From positions 33,071,688-33,135,687 of the forward strand of contig BSQZ01000001.1 in NCBI GenBank assembly GCA_033239005.1: a stretch of DNA of 64,000 bases, in the 5' to 3' direction. Under the pieces are notes generated by a model. That model did no database searches, had not been told where the DNA came from, and saw only the letters and a program-made list of their open reading frames with translations. The translations under genes were made by a program, and so were the position numbers. Source of the DNA: Lamellibrachia satsuma. Lineage: Eukaryota > Annelida > Polychaeta > Sabellida > Siboglinidae. Of this stretch, positions 1-10,866 are shown in pieces. How positions within the stretch are numbered: the stretch's first letter is position 1; every line of letters starts with the position of its first letter.

Positions 1-146
1 AAAAAAACAAAATACAAAATGTTTGTCATTTCCTCTCTCAGCACCATTATCGAAAACAATTCTTCATTTATTTCCACATATTTCTGCATCAACTTGGAAA
101 ACAGTCACATTTATAGAAAACTGGCCAACTAATGACAGCCACCCAC
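1..146 (-). other. Start of intron inside the ETS domain
   Basis: Sequence downstream of the GTGGGT donor at 146-141 on the minus strand. No exon or motif is visible; the rest of the gene is off the window. Confidence 0.7.
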
Positions 147-339
147 CGGAGTGCACGTCCCATTGTTTCGTAGTTCATGTCGGGTTTGTTCTTGTGGGCG
201 CCCCACAGTCGAGACACGGACTTGGAGTCGATGAGTTTGAAGATTCCCTGCGGTCGGTTGGTCCACTTGATCAGGCGGGGACAGTACTCGTGATTCTGCA
301 GCAGTTGCAGCAGGAACTCCCAAAGGTAGGTCGACGTAC
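147..339 (-). CDS. Elf1-like: E74/ELF-like ETS factor, N-terminal two thirds of the ETS DNA-binding domain
   Basis: The exon encodes a winged helix-turn-helix ETS domain that binds GGAA sites. It opens [14 protein letters not shown] (helix 1 with the conserved Trp), continues CPRLIKWTN and [20 protein letters not shown] (second and third conserved Trp), and reaches [14 protein letters not shown], the start of recognition helix 3. The [14 protein letters not shown] signature is specific to E74/ELF1/2/4 and differs from Ets-1, GABPA, TEL or PDEF types. The acceptor is TTAAACAG, phase 1. The donor CG|GTGGGT splits the second recognition-helix arginine codon in phase 2, matching the known intron within ELF genes. 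The rest of the domain (YYYQRGI onward in relatives) must lie beyond position 1. Confidence 0.96.
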
Positions 340-788
340 CTGTTTAACCCAGACCAATGTTAAGTATCCTGCTTGACAGAGACTACTATTAAGTTTCCTG
401 CTTAACAGACATGTGCTAAGTATCCAAGTGATGTGGACAAACCTGCTAACATAGGCAAATGTTAAATATCTAACCAACCGTAAATAAAACTTTCTTATAA
501 AAAATTTGTAAATGTATGTATGTATATAATATATATATGCATGTGTGCAAGTGTGTGCATAATGTTATATATTATTAAATTATATATATATATCCCCAAG
601 AAAAACACCAATAACCTAAAAGTGTACTTAATACTACACCACGAAGGTGTGTAGGTCGCTGTCAGTACGCCGTCTCACTTCCTGGTAGAGTGGCATGTGA
701 TGGGGGACTTCCCCCAACACTAGGGGCCACTGAAGCACATGTAAATAATGTGTGTTGTTGATATAGTGTACACCTTAACATTTCTTAC
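340..788 (-). other. Intron before the ETS exon
   Basis: GT-AG intron of 449 bases in phase 1. It contains a short (TA)-rich low-complexity patch near 525-590; nothing else is recognised. Confidence 0.8.
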
Positions 789-845
789 CTGCTCTCCGCC
801 GCTTGGCTGGGACAGACAGCCCATTGGGGTTCTTTGGTTTTCGCC
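789..845 (-). CDS. Elf1-like: E74/ELF-like ETS factor, basic mini-exon (likely NLS)
   Basis: This 57-base exon has an acceptor CATTTTCCAG and a donor GCAG|GTAAGA, phase 1 on both sides. It encodes G-RKPKNPNGLSVPAKRRRA. The two basic clusters, RKPK and KRRR, look like a nuclear localisation signal, and the GRKPK piece matches the place of GRKTKPPRP in vertebrate ELF1, just before the ETS domain. It is short but framed by exact splice sites and the right phase. Confidence 0.88.
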
Positions 846-1211
846 CTGGAAAATGAAAACAGATTTAGATAATCACCCTGAAACAGTACCGTAGACACTG
901 CTTGCGTTGAAACTGCACATGTTATAAAATGTCTGTTAAACAATGCATGAGTCAGCATATTACACCAATTTATTAATTCAATCACTGGAAATTGTAATGG
1001 CATCCATACACTTTTTTCTCTTCATTCACCTCAAATGTCTCAAAGACAACAATTACAGCCATGCCCATCTGTCTACTTGTAACATTTTGATAACGATGTC
1101 AAAGCGTTGACTTATCTTCTATTCACTCACATATTAAAATGTCCACAATAAAAAAAACACCTACATTATAGGAGACTTGTTTTCTTTACTGTATCAACAA
1201 TGGTGGCTCAC
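846..1211 (-). other. Intron between the linker and NLS exons
   Basis: GT-AG intron of 366 bases, phase 1, AT-rich, with no recognisable element. Confidence 0.8.
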
Positions 1212-1592
1212 CTTTTCCGCTCCTTGGTGGTCGAGTGGGCAAGCTCTCCGAGTCTGAGAGTCCTGACTGACTGCAGGAGTAGTTGTCGGTGTCTGCACCG
1301 CTGGGCGGACTGTGCTGCTGATAGTGGTGCTGCAGGTGCAGCGGGACACCGTCCAAGTGGTGCACGTCGCCACCGTCCATGTGGTGCATGTCACCACCAC
1401 TCGTCGCCTCAGCAACCGGGACGGGTAACTGACAAAGTGGAACTGTGTCGCCTAGGAGATGTGATGGTTGGTGGAAGGGTGGGTGATTCGTGTAACCATG
1501 GAGATCTGTGCTGTTGCCTAGCAACTTGGCGGGGCTGCTTTGCAACGGGGAATGTAGAGAGTCGGTTACCAATGATAACGGATAAGCGCCAT
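1212..1592 (-). CDS. Elf1-like: E74/ELF-like ETS factor, linker exon rich in His, Ser and Pro
   Basis: This 381-base exon is bounded by an acceptor (TTTGTTCACAG) and a donor (GGAAAAG|GTGAGC), phase 1 on both sides. It encodes about 126 residues of low-complexity linker between the AAEAL region and the ETS domain. Features include a near-repeat of DMHHMDGGDVHHLDG, a His/Gln run (LHLQHHYQQH), several SP and TRPP sites, and a basic end, RPPRSGK. No folded domain is expected. The other frames over this stretch are also open but have no matching splice phases. Like its neighbours it is a symmetric exon, so splice skipping would keep frame. Confidence 0.85.
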
Positions 1593-1633
1593 CTGTGAAC
1601 AAAGAACATTGATAGTAAGGTGTGCTTCAGGAT

Positions 1634-1796
1634 ACCTCACTGATACGACCAGTTATAACACCTCACTAATACGACCACTTCTAACACCTCACTGATACGA
1701 CCACTTCTAACACCTCACTGATACGACCAGTTCTAACATCTCACTGATATGACCACTTCTAACATTTCACTGATACAACCACTTCTAACACCTGTC
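1634..1796 (+). repeat. 26-bp minisatellite, six copies
   Basis: Units of the form ACCTCACTGATACGACCACT plus TCTAAC begin at 1634, 1660, 1686, 1712, 1738 and 1764, with a partial seventh. Divergence is low. The array lies in the intron close to the 1592 acceptor. Confidence 0.95.
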
Positions 1797-1810
1797 AAGA
1801 CTGATAACAC

Positions 1811-2250
1811 TTATGTGTATTGTGTACACCTGCAAAGATTCTAGAATGTTGCTAAGATGTGTATTGTGTACACCTGCAGATTCTGGAATGTTGCTAAAAT
1901 GTGTATTGTGTACACCTGCAAAGATTCTGGAATGTTGCTAAGATGTGTATTGTGTACACCTGCAAACATTTTAGAATGTTGCTAAGATATGTATTGAGTA
2001 CACCTGCAAAGATTCTGGAATGCTGCTAAGATGTGTATTGTGTACACCTGCAAAGATTCTAGAATGTTGCTAAGATGTGTATTGTGTACACCTGCAAAGA
2101 TTCTGGAATGTTGCTAAGATGTGTATTGTGTACACCTGCAAACATTTTAGAATGTTGCTAAGATGTATATTGTGTACACCTGCAAACATTCTAGAATGTT
2201 GCTAAGATGTATATTGTGTACACCTGCAAACATTCTAGAATGTTGCTAGG
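1811..2250 (+). repeat. About ten copies of a 42-44-bp minisatellite
   Basis: The repeated core is TGTGTATTGTGTACACCTGC followed by AAAGATTCTAGAATGTTGCT. Each unit contains two short palindromes (TGTACA and TTCTAGAA). One unit has a small deletion. It follows the 26-bp array directly. Confidence 0.95.
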
Positions 2251-5200
2251 ATACGTACACGTGCCATTACAACAGTAGACGTCACGAGAATGAACACTTC
2301 GAAATGTAACAAAGGGCTGACCAAGAAAGACAAGAGACTAAAGGCAGGGCTTCCGTGGATCCTACTGGTCACTCACTACCTGTGTAGGTCAAACTGTAAG
2401 GGTCATCACACTGACTGTAAGCCAACCAACAGTGGCAGAACAAACATGTCATGTGACTGGGTGGTCAGTGTCTATGACTACTGGTCAGTTTTACTGACCA
2501 AGACTGTTTTCAACCCTGTACTGCTAATGATATTGGTTTTCTTCATAAGCTGACAGGAGACCGCTGACGACTGACCAGCCATTCCTGTAGTCATTCATAC
2601 GACACATGCCGTCATAAAACAACATTCTTTGGAGAATTCCCTCATCATCCAGTTGTCATCCATGAAGCCACGATGCTATTTTCTATGTGCAATTGTACTG
2701 CAACCACACTTGTGCCACCCTAACACAAGTTCCAAACAGAAAAACTTGACGTACAGAATAACCTTAGAAATTCAAGTAAGTGTTTTTGATTTCGACAAGT
2801 CTTTAGAAAAATGTTGAACAGAGTGTTACGCACAGATGAATTGCACTGTCAATAAGCCAAAGGTGTCTTTGTCAACTTGTCAACTTGCAACTGCAGTTTT
2901 TTGCTTTCAATGGCAATCTTGTTCTATGTCACATTCCTATCAAACATCAACATCTTAACACAAGAATTTTGACCCTATCAAGGGTCTAACAAAAGTGTGC
3001 AATGTTCCAGCAAGCTATTGTTTACACAAAGTCAGTAACCCCATTCTGGAGGAAGAAGAAAGAAAATAAATTGTTACTGTTGAAGTTTTCTAAAGAACTG
3101 CAGGTGCAGAAGGCGAAAACAGCCACTCGATGAGGGTGTGGCTCCTGTTAATTGAATACGATCTCACTTATGACTTATCATTAACATCTTAAACAACCCC
3201 ACCTTGACTTATCAGTTGACGCACGCATGAATGCCCTACACAAGACAGCAATGACATTGTGAATAGAAGAAAGACCGACTTCCGCTGATGAGAGGTCAAT
3301 TTATTAGCATCATGAAAGAGAATGTGGCACGCCCTTTTACATCCTGCAACGGACCCAGAAAGAGCGCAACCCGATCCAAACGGACCAGGAATCACACAGA
3401 CAAAGGGGAGGAAATGCGAACACGGAAACTATGCATTGGCGCCAGTGAGTTAGCCATGCTTCAACGAACACCTTTATGTGTGCTATCGTATCAACTGCTC
3501 CCAGTCACCTCGCATCATCAACAAAGTTACAAATATATATATATCCAGTCACGGCTGACCGACTTCATACATGTCACAACGTCTTCCAGTCTAGGCACAG
3601 CTGCCACATCAGTGATCCTATCATGACATGATCCAGCTGCGATTGCAAGTGCACAGCCTATTATTATGGGTGAATCAACCTGAACTTTGATTCTCTGAAT
3701 CAAATGTTCCCATGGAACTAACTCGATTCTCTGGGTCTGAGCCAAACTTGTGTTCTGAGAGGCAACAGCTGCTGAGGAAGAACCGTCTACTGTGTGTGAT
3801 CAGCCATGCTATCCACAGGCTCCTGTGTTTATACAGGACAAAATCACAACAGAATTCCTTCGTACCTTCATTGCATTAAGAATCTATTTATCATCCACAA
3901 AGGTATAGATTGATAAAGCAACCAATTGCAGGACATCCCAGAAGGCTTCTCAATCTTCAGTATGAATAACAGATAGTCACCTGTGTGTGATACATATATA
4001 TGTGATATCAGGGCGTGAAGTTTGAGGGATTCACCGACCACTCGACATATCGAAACTTCTTTATTTCACTCAACACTGTGATAAGTGATGTATCTTGACT
4101 GGAAAAACTTCCGGTCTTCTCCACAAAGAGAATTCCATTACATTACATGAAGCACATCACATTTCCTTAGCAACTCACCTGGTCTCATTGCTATATGTGC
4201 CTCATGGCTGAAGTGGCCTACAGGTCTTGTGTGGTGGTTGCCCATAGCAACAGACATCTGACAAAAGGTTGGCGTGACGACAGATGCTGCAGTAAAGGCA
4301 CTGCTCACTGTAACATCAACAAAAGCGAAGATATATTGTCTGAAAAAAATGATTGGAATCTTACTTTTGTACTGAACTAATGACTTTCACCCCAAAAAAA
4401 TTGCAACATTGTGTATGTAAGAGTTACAGTTGCAGCCGGAACCACTGTGGGCTGAACAGTGATTCATATTAATGAAAAGGGTGTTTTTCTTCAGAAAGCA
4501 CCCAATTCAAAAATGGGATCAGTACCGATAAGCAGAATAACTGATAAGGCCAATCCAAGCGGTACAGGCATCTAAAATGCCACAAAGAAATCTGATAGCA
4601 GCAGTTACCAATTAAGTAACACCTGTATTAAACTTAATGCTGCTTATCAAATATGCTTACTTCACAAAATGGCATGACAATCTTACAAATGCCTCAGGGA
4701 GATTTAACAGACTGAGTACTGTGACGACCACAGGGGGTGCCACAGGGCGGGGTGGTACAAAGTTTAGGGGTGGCATTAACATATTATTCACACAATGTAC
4801 AATATGTGCCATTGTCCTGACCACAAGTAACGTACAATATGTGCCATGTTACTTGTGGTCAGGAAACCTGGTGTTCTTGCAATGAATTATATACATCTTT
4901 GTCAACATAAAAGTTTGTCTTTACACTTGTGTTGACTACAAAACTACTATCCCTCATGTGAAAAATGCATGAAACAAACTTTGTGTGCATGGGTGTTTTT
5001 TTATTGCTTACTACCATCAGTTTGTAAAGTGAAAAAAATAATTCCCTCAAGACAATGATTGGCAGTGCTATATCCTTTGTTAAAGGCAGACAAACCCATG
5101 TGCAAAGCTACAACATATTTAGGGAGACGGTTGTCGCATAACACTACTAATTTGAGGATGAAGGGGCAGAACAAATGCCATTTGTTTCTAAAATAAATGG

Positions 5201-5359
5201 CTAAAATACTACCCCTGTACACTTGCTGCCAGTACATAAGCTCATTGTCAAGACATGCCCTGTTTCTTTGACAAAGCAGCATCAAAACAGCCAAAGTTAA
5301 CTTCATTTTTGTTGCTTCTGACAAGAAGACATTTCTAGAATGATGTTGTTGTTGCTTAC
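2251..5359. other. Intron sequence with one strong hairpin
   Basis: Part of the 3.8-kb intron between exons 5446-5360 and 1592-1212. No coding exon or recognised mobile element is seen apart from the hairpin at 4816-4863. Short open frames occur here without splice context or recognisable products. Confidence 0.5.
4797..4863. repeat. Perfect 16-bp inverted repeat with a duplicated loop
   Basis: Arms CCTGACCACAAGTAAC (4816-4831) and GTTACTTGTGGTCAGG (4848-4863) are exact reverse complements around a 16-base loop. The loop GTACAATATGTGCCAT is an exact copy of the 16 bases at 4797-4812, just left of the left arm. The block therefore combines a direct and an inverted repeat, as left by template switching or a foldback element. 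Confidence 0.9.
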
Positions 5360-5446
5360 CAGGTGTTACTCTGTACTTTGTGTCTTCATTTGTTTCGTGG
5401 TCGGAGATGGAAACACCACTGTCGGCTGGGCTGGGAGGGAGTGACG
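5360..5446 (-). CDS. Elf1-like: E74/ELF-like ETS factor, small exon with LPPSPADSGVS motif
   Basis: This 87-base exon has a strong acceptor (TTTCCTTCTAG) and a CCTG|GTAAGC donor, phase 1 on both sides, so it could be skipped without frame change. It encodes SLPPSPADSGVSISDHETNE followed by DTKYRVTP. The LPPSPADSGVS core is, from memory, also present in insect E74, which makes this a useful orthology marker. The serine and proline content suggests phosphorylation sites (two SP pairs). Neighbouring exons are 10866-10717 upstream and 1592-1212 downstream. Confidence 0.87.
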
Positions 5447-8400
5447 CTAGAAGGAAACAAACGTGATTCTTCAGACAAAACAATGGACAAAACATGAGGA
5501 GACATTAGACGTGATTCAACATTTATGATGTAAAGTGATTTTGTGTGTTTTAATAAATTGTAACTACACAAAAAGTTTGTTGTTCAACATAGTTTCCCAA
5601 TAACAGTGTTGAACTGGGTTAGCCAGGGAGAGAGGCAAGGGAGGGAAGGGGAAGGGGAAGGGGAGGGGAGGGGAGGGGGTAAACCTTTGGAGGCCAATAG
5701 ATCTAAAACTTCAAGTGTCCATTTCATGCTGTCTTAATGCTCAAGTTATTGTGTGAATTCGTGACGTAAGTTACACTTTTAATGATGCACTTTATGATCT
5801 GCCAGTCTACCTAACTGACATAGCTACTGGTCTAGGCTTCGTCTCTGAGCAACTAAAGGGACTGATGTCACAGGCAAACTGAGCAGAAACTAAGTAAATC
5901 TCTGCGAAACACCCTCATGATCCCCACACAACGACAGGAAGTCTACGCTGGACGCACTGTAAGCCTGACACGGGTGGACAAGGAAATGAAACACAGTCAA
6001 TGGATAATTGTGTTCTATTCACAGATAAAAACCTACAAACTTCCTAGTTCGGTGTTTGTGTGTACGAGAGACCTGCACCAGACTGGCAATCAATGGACAC
6101 AACACACATCAACCATCTGTTCCCACATTGCAAAGGGAGCCCACATTCAAAGGGAGATACTTGGATGAGGAGAGCTGCTTAATGAGTGGCTTATGAATAT
6201 ATTAATAAAATATTGCATTGTTAAAACCATGCAATCATGACTTATGTTCAGTGTTTCTACTTCAGAAGTTTGCCTGTAATCAGATGTTTATGTAATAATA
6301 ATTTAAATACTTATATTGCGCTAAAACCCTCGGGAGACCCAGGCTCGGTAGCGCACCAAAACAAAAGGTGTTAAGCAGTTCATAATCGATAAGCAGTTCC
6401 AGTTGTAAACAGTTGGATTGGTACGCTGGGGAGCTATGGAGGATAAACAAGTTTAAACTGGTAGGTTTTTAGTTTATAGCGAAATGTTGTTACGAAGGTC
6501 TCGAATGTAATAAAAGCAGCAACAAGTTTGTGAAATATGCGGTCTAAAATTGTAATCATTATCAAAGGTGACTCCTAAATTCAGTGCTGCAACGGTTAGT
6601 GTGTTGGGGAAAAACAATCAAGTTTACCACTCTGCTTTTGTGTACACCTGTAATAAGAAAATGTCAGAGGCAGGCCACAGATCGTAGCAATAGTTTTCTT
6701 TCATATTGATGCGATTCCTTGTGACAAGTCTTCACCTTGACAGACTTACATAAAGGTGGGCATTGATACAGTGTGCACTGACACAGTGCGCACTGACACA
6801 GTGCGCATTGACGCAGTGGCTTTCAAAGGCCAACAGGGCAACATGGCCACCAGGCAATTATATGTCAAAACATTCTTCAAAACCAAGCAACCAGATCTAC
6901 AATATGAGCAGGTGAGCCATTCAATTGATATCAGCCATCAATCTAGGGGTGTTCAATCATGCATGACTTGGTGTAAATAACAAATGTCTTGCTCCTTGTG
7001 TTATGTGACTAGTGACCACCACGCTTGAACGCACAATCAGAATACATGCTTCTTAATACATGTTTGCTGTGGACTATCACGCAGAATAACGTGACAAGGA
7101 AATCTACACATCTTAATGCCGCTTAGCAACGCAAATACCCAAACTGGCAATGTTTGGCGGAAGGTTTAATAACAGTCCCAGTCCATGGGCTGGATACTTC
7201 CGGACAATGACCTCTAGCAATCACGACTTCATGTGATCAATTGTTACTGTTTGTAGCAACTGTTAATTTGTTTGGACCCACCCTGTAATTATATCAATGT
7301 CTACATGGCCTTGTTGTGTTGATGAAGGAAAGACATGATATTTAATATCACCCAGCTGATAATTACCTGTGCTGCCAATCAGAACTATGCAGAACAAAGC
7401 AGGACAATGCAGAACAACGCAGAACCACTGTATAACTACCAAGATACCAGGTTCAAACAAGGTTTATTCAACAAACTTGAAGCAGTATGTTCTCCTTCAT
7501 AATAGTGTCAGTAAATTCTGAACTGGTCCACATGCAGATATTTGAAAGTAATTTATTTCTTTTACACGGACACCTATTTCAGAGAAACACTTTCACCTTA
7601 CCCTGGCACTGACAGGGGCCTGGCACTCCTGCCGGCCATAAATAACACTCGGCCTTACACAATGGCAAACAGTTCGCTACTTTATATCAACAAGCATAAT
7701 TTCACAGTTTATTACACGAAGGTCATGACCCCCTTTCAAAGTTTTCCAGCCTGCACGTTTTTGTGCCTGCATGTTTTTGTTAGGTATGTTCTGAATCACC
7801 TCTGGCTACGTGATTTAATAAAAAACACATCAAGAATATGCGAGTAGGACAGGACAGGCTCAATGTCACAGTGGTCACTGCAGCCCGACACATCCAAACT
7901 TTCACACAGTACATCAAACCTCCACAGATCAAATTATAACCAAGAGCAACCCAACCAGGAAGACTTCTCTAATCAAATGATGTCTATAACAATAAAAGTC
8001 ATGTTCTTTGCGTTGTACAGTCAATCCATTGGTAATTTCTGTGTGGATATATTTATTACAGATAAAGATAAATGTTACATCCAGTAACTTGGTTTATTTC
8101 ACAGATACAGTGGACAAAGAAAGAAAGAACAAACTGCCCTACACGTCTGCCCTTAGGCGCTTCCTTGCGATTTTAAATGTTTAAAAATATTTTCTAACCT
8201 AAAATGTATGCATATAATGATTCATTTAAACTCAACTAAGCTCATCTGCTTATGTTCCTGGTAAAAGAAAATAAAAAACTTCAACCACAACAAAAGCTGC
8301 AGGCAGAAAGTGTTGGTCAGAATAATTTGACATCCGTTGGCCGCACGAGTTGACCACCGCAGGCTGCATGAGTGCCACTGGCTGCTCGAGTGACGCCCAG

Positions 8401-9655
8401 ACAGGAACTGAGTGAGTTGGCACGAGGAAACAGGAAGTGTTTATTTGCTGCGACATACTTCCTCAAGTAGACGCACGTGGCGGATTACATAGCTGACGTG
8501 ACACACCACAAGGACATCGCTATCAACTACCTGCATGTGAGGGTACCTTGACGACACAAGGAAATAACTACAGTACCTCGGAGTTATTTCCTTGTAAATA
8601 ACTACAGTAACCCTTGACAGAAAACACCAGAAAGGAAGACATCTCTACATAGAATTACCATTGGGTCATTCCACATGAAATCCACCCAGAAAAGAAAATA
8701 TGGTTTAATATGCAATAACTCTAAAACAAATTGACTAGCAAGTCTGGCATTTGACATAGGTAAATTTAACAACAGATTCAATATGTGTGCCAAATTTAAT
8801 TAAAATTGGAGGGGCGTACACTATTGTTAGTAGATTTTGTATGGAATAGCCAGAAACACTTAGGCTAGAACTGTATCGAAAAACTGTTCTATCTACATGA
8901 CTTTTTGTATTTCTTTGTGAACAACTTTCAAAGAAAAGTGGCACAACTATACACTACCAACGTTTCCTCCCCGAGATCAATGAAAAGCTGTATAACTAAA
9001 TTTGTGTACATAGTTAATAAAATGTTCAGTTTTGTATCCTCTAGCGCAATTATTGATACAATTTATTTGCCTATATACTTAACATTATTACATATGTATG
9101 TATGCATATATATATATATATTCCTTTTAAGATGTCCGGCTGCCAACTTGGCTGTGCGTTCTTTGTTGTTCTTCCTGTACGAAACGCAAACAAATAACAC
9201 CCACTTGTTTCACTTATTTAGTGTTTCGCGGAAACATAAAACGAGCGGAGAGGAACGTCACCCAATTGACACACTTGGACAATGCTATGTGCTCTGCAAA
9301 CACTTGACATTGCTATGTTGAATATATGACACAACTCCTTGTCACGTGCAGACCGAGAAGTGGACGTCTATACAATCAGCACAAGCCCATAAAATGTATT
9401 TTCAGTAGTCTCGCTCTTCAGATTATAAATAATTTACCTTATTTTTATTTTCAGAATTATAAATTTAAAATGAAAAACTCTGAAATCACCCAAAACGTGA
9501 AACCCCACAGGCTTTGTTGGTGGAGGAAATATATTGAGGATATAATTATGAACGTCGTCCTGCCCAACGAGAGATAAGTTAATCCAAGCATGGTTTGTGC
9601 AACTCTGCTGTGGATCAGCAGATATCGACTGTGAAGGATGAGGTCAGAGCCTCAG
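5447..9655. other. Intron sequence with minor low-complexity repeats
   Basis: Left part of the 5.3-kb intron between exons 10866-10717 and 5446-5360. A purine tract of GGGGA type lies at about 5630-5680, and a 15-bp repeat (ACACAGTGCGCACTG-like, four copies) at about 6765-6815. A 13-bp inverted repeat, CAAGGAAATAACT, lies at 8557-8569 and 8582-8594. The stretch near 6296-6500 (TTATATTGCGCTAAAACCC...) resembles an interspersed repeat but I cannot name it. No gene is seen. Confidence 0.5.
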
Positions 9656-9657
9656 TA

Positions 9658-9905
9658 GCGCCCTCTACTGTTCCCGCCTGCAGTGCTCACAGTAAAACCT
9701 GTGTCTCAAGTAGTTATACTCCAAACAGCCCAATCTTGAGCTAACGCAGGAGTTTGGACCAACGGCTTTTAGTGTCCCTTCCGAAAGACACGGGCAAAGT
9801 GGGGTGAACGAAATTGCCCAAGCTTCGAAACGGCGGAGGTGGAAACGAACCACCGTCCTCTCCATCGACAGGCGGATGCTCTAACCATTAGACCACTGCT
9901 CCCCA
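9658..9905 (-). mobile_element. tRNA-derived SINE
   Basis: Reading the minus strand from about 9905, the sequence starts GCAGTGGTCTAATGGTTAGA, an A-box-like tRNA head, and about 45 bases on has GGTTCGTTTCC, close to the B-box consensus GGTTCGANTCC. Together they form an RNA polymerase III internal promoter. The body includes GGGACACTAAAAGCCGTTGG and ends with a stretch (GGAGTATAACTACTTGAGAC) that recurs, diverged, at 60249-60310 and 33970-34022. The copy number and clade cannot be told from the window. It is not a functional tRNA gene because the acceptor and anticodon stems do not fold as in a tRNA. Confidence 0.75.
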
Positions 9906-10716
9906 CTCCTCTGAGGTGCCCATCACACACCAGTGGGGGCGGGGGTATCTAATGGACTAGGCTGGTGCAAAGGTTCTTACTCTCAATGTAACCAGTCTCA
10001 CAGTAGCTGATCATGTTTGTCGAGTGGTGTGAATGTTTATGTGTGCTTGAGTATGTGCTTATTTAATTTCTTGTGTGTAAACAATTTCCTCAGGCTTTTT
10101 GCCTTCAGCCAATATTTTGAGAACCGAACTGTTGCTAAACTCACAGCAAGATCATGTTTATTTGACCTTCATTAACCTACACATGACACCGTCTGACCTG
10201 CATCGGGCAGCCAATGAGAAAAGTTGTCCAACAAGTATTTCAGGAGAAGTGCCACATGATAACTGTTTCTATGACAACCACTCCCATGTCTGTGGGCTTT
10301 TTATGTCAATAATGGATATTAAACTCCTTTTGATTATTAGTAAATGTTATAAATAAAATAAAGGAACAAGGTTTGATTGACAATGAACCAATGACCCAGA
10401 TTTAATCAGTTGCGCAATGCTCAAGCTAAAACACAAGTTACGTAAGGTTTACACGAATGATGAGGCGATATATGCCGAAACTTGTGTGACATGTTTACAA
10501 TTCTGAGATGGATTCAAGGATCATCACACAAACAAACTTTGTCAAAATGACAGTGGCCAACCCTGAGTCGCACTTCAAGCAAAGTATCAGAAGTAGGGAA
10601 ATCAGGGGTCGGTGCGTATTATACATGAAGGCATATTATACATGGAAACGTACAGTAAAAATGCTCATTGTCTTAAACAAGGTCTTAGTGACAAGACAGC
10701 CAAAAGTGCCACCTAC
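9906..10716. other. Intron sequence, nothing recognised
   Basis: Sequence between the SINE and the donor of exon 10866-10717. Open frames near 10099-10356 and 10508-10753 on the plus strand are short and unrecognised; the second overlaps the real minus-strand exon. Confidence 0.5.
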
Positions 10717-10866
10717 CGGGCTGGAGCGTAAAAGGTGCCGGCTGCCGCTGTAGAAAACTCTGGAGGTAGAGCTTCGAGTCAAGAGTGTTGCTAGGCGACG
10801 GCATCGACATGAGTGCTTCTGCTGCCATCTGGCGGCCATTCTTCTGCTGCTTCTCGCAAGCATCGA
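10717..10866 (-). CDS. Elf1-like: E74/ELF-like ETS factor, common exon with the AAEAL motif
   Basis: This 150-base exon lies between a CTAACAG acceptor and a GTAGGT donor, phase 1 on both sides. It encodes 49 full codons. The segment QMAAEALMSMPSPSNTLDSK corresponds to the conserved ELF1/2/4 motif around 'EAAEALL-M-SP-MLD' upstream of the ETS domain, the best link of the N-terminal exons to the ELF subfamily. The split first codon becomes Val after the 58.6 kb exon or Phe after the 13.8 kb exon, so it is the first exon common to both inferred isoforms. The end (LYLQSFLQRQPAPFTLQP) is glutamine- and proline-bearing. Confidence 0.88.

Noticed and set aside
1194..1609. Alternative frames over the linker exon on both strands
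   Set aside because: Only one frame joins the neighbouring exons in phase; the others are shadows of a low-complexity exon.
9830..9905. tRNA gene
   Set aside because: A-box and B-box-like sequences are present, but the cloverleaf stems do not pair and the sequence continues into a SINE body seen elsewhere.
10815..10835. CTCF-like match in the coding exon (CCGCCAGATGGCAG on the minus strand)
   Set aside because: It lies within codons of the conserved AAEAL motif and is adequately explained by coding constraint.
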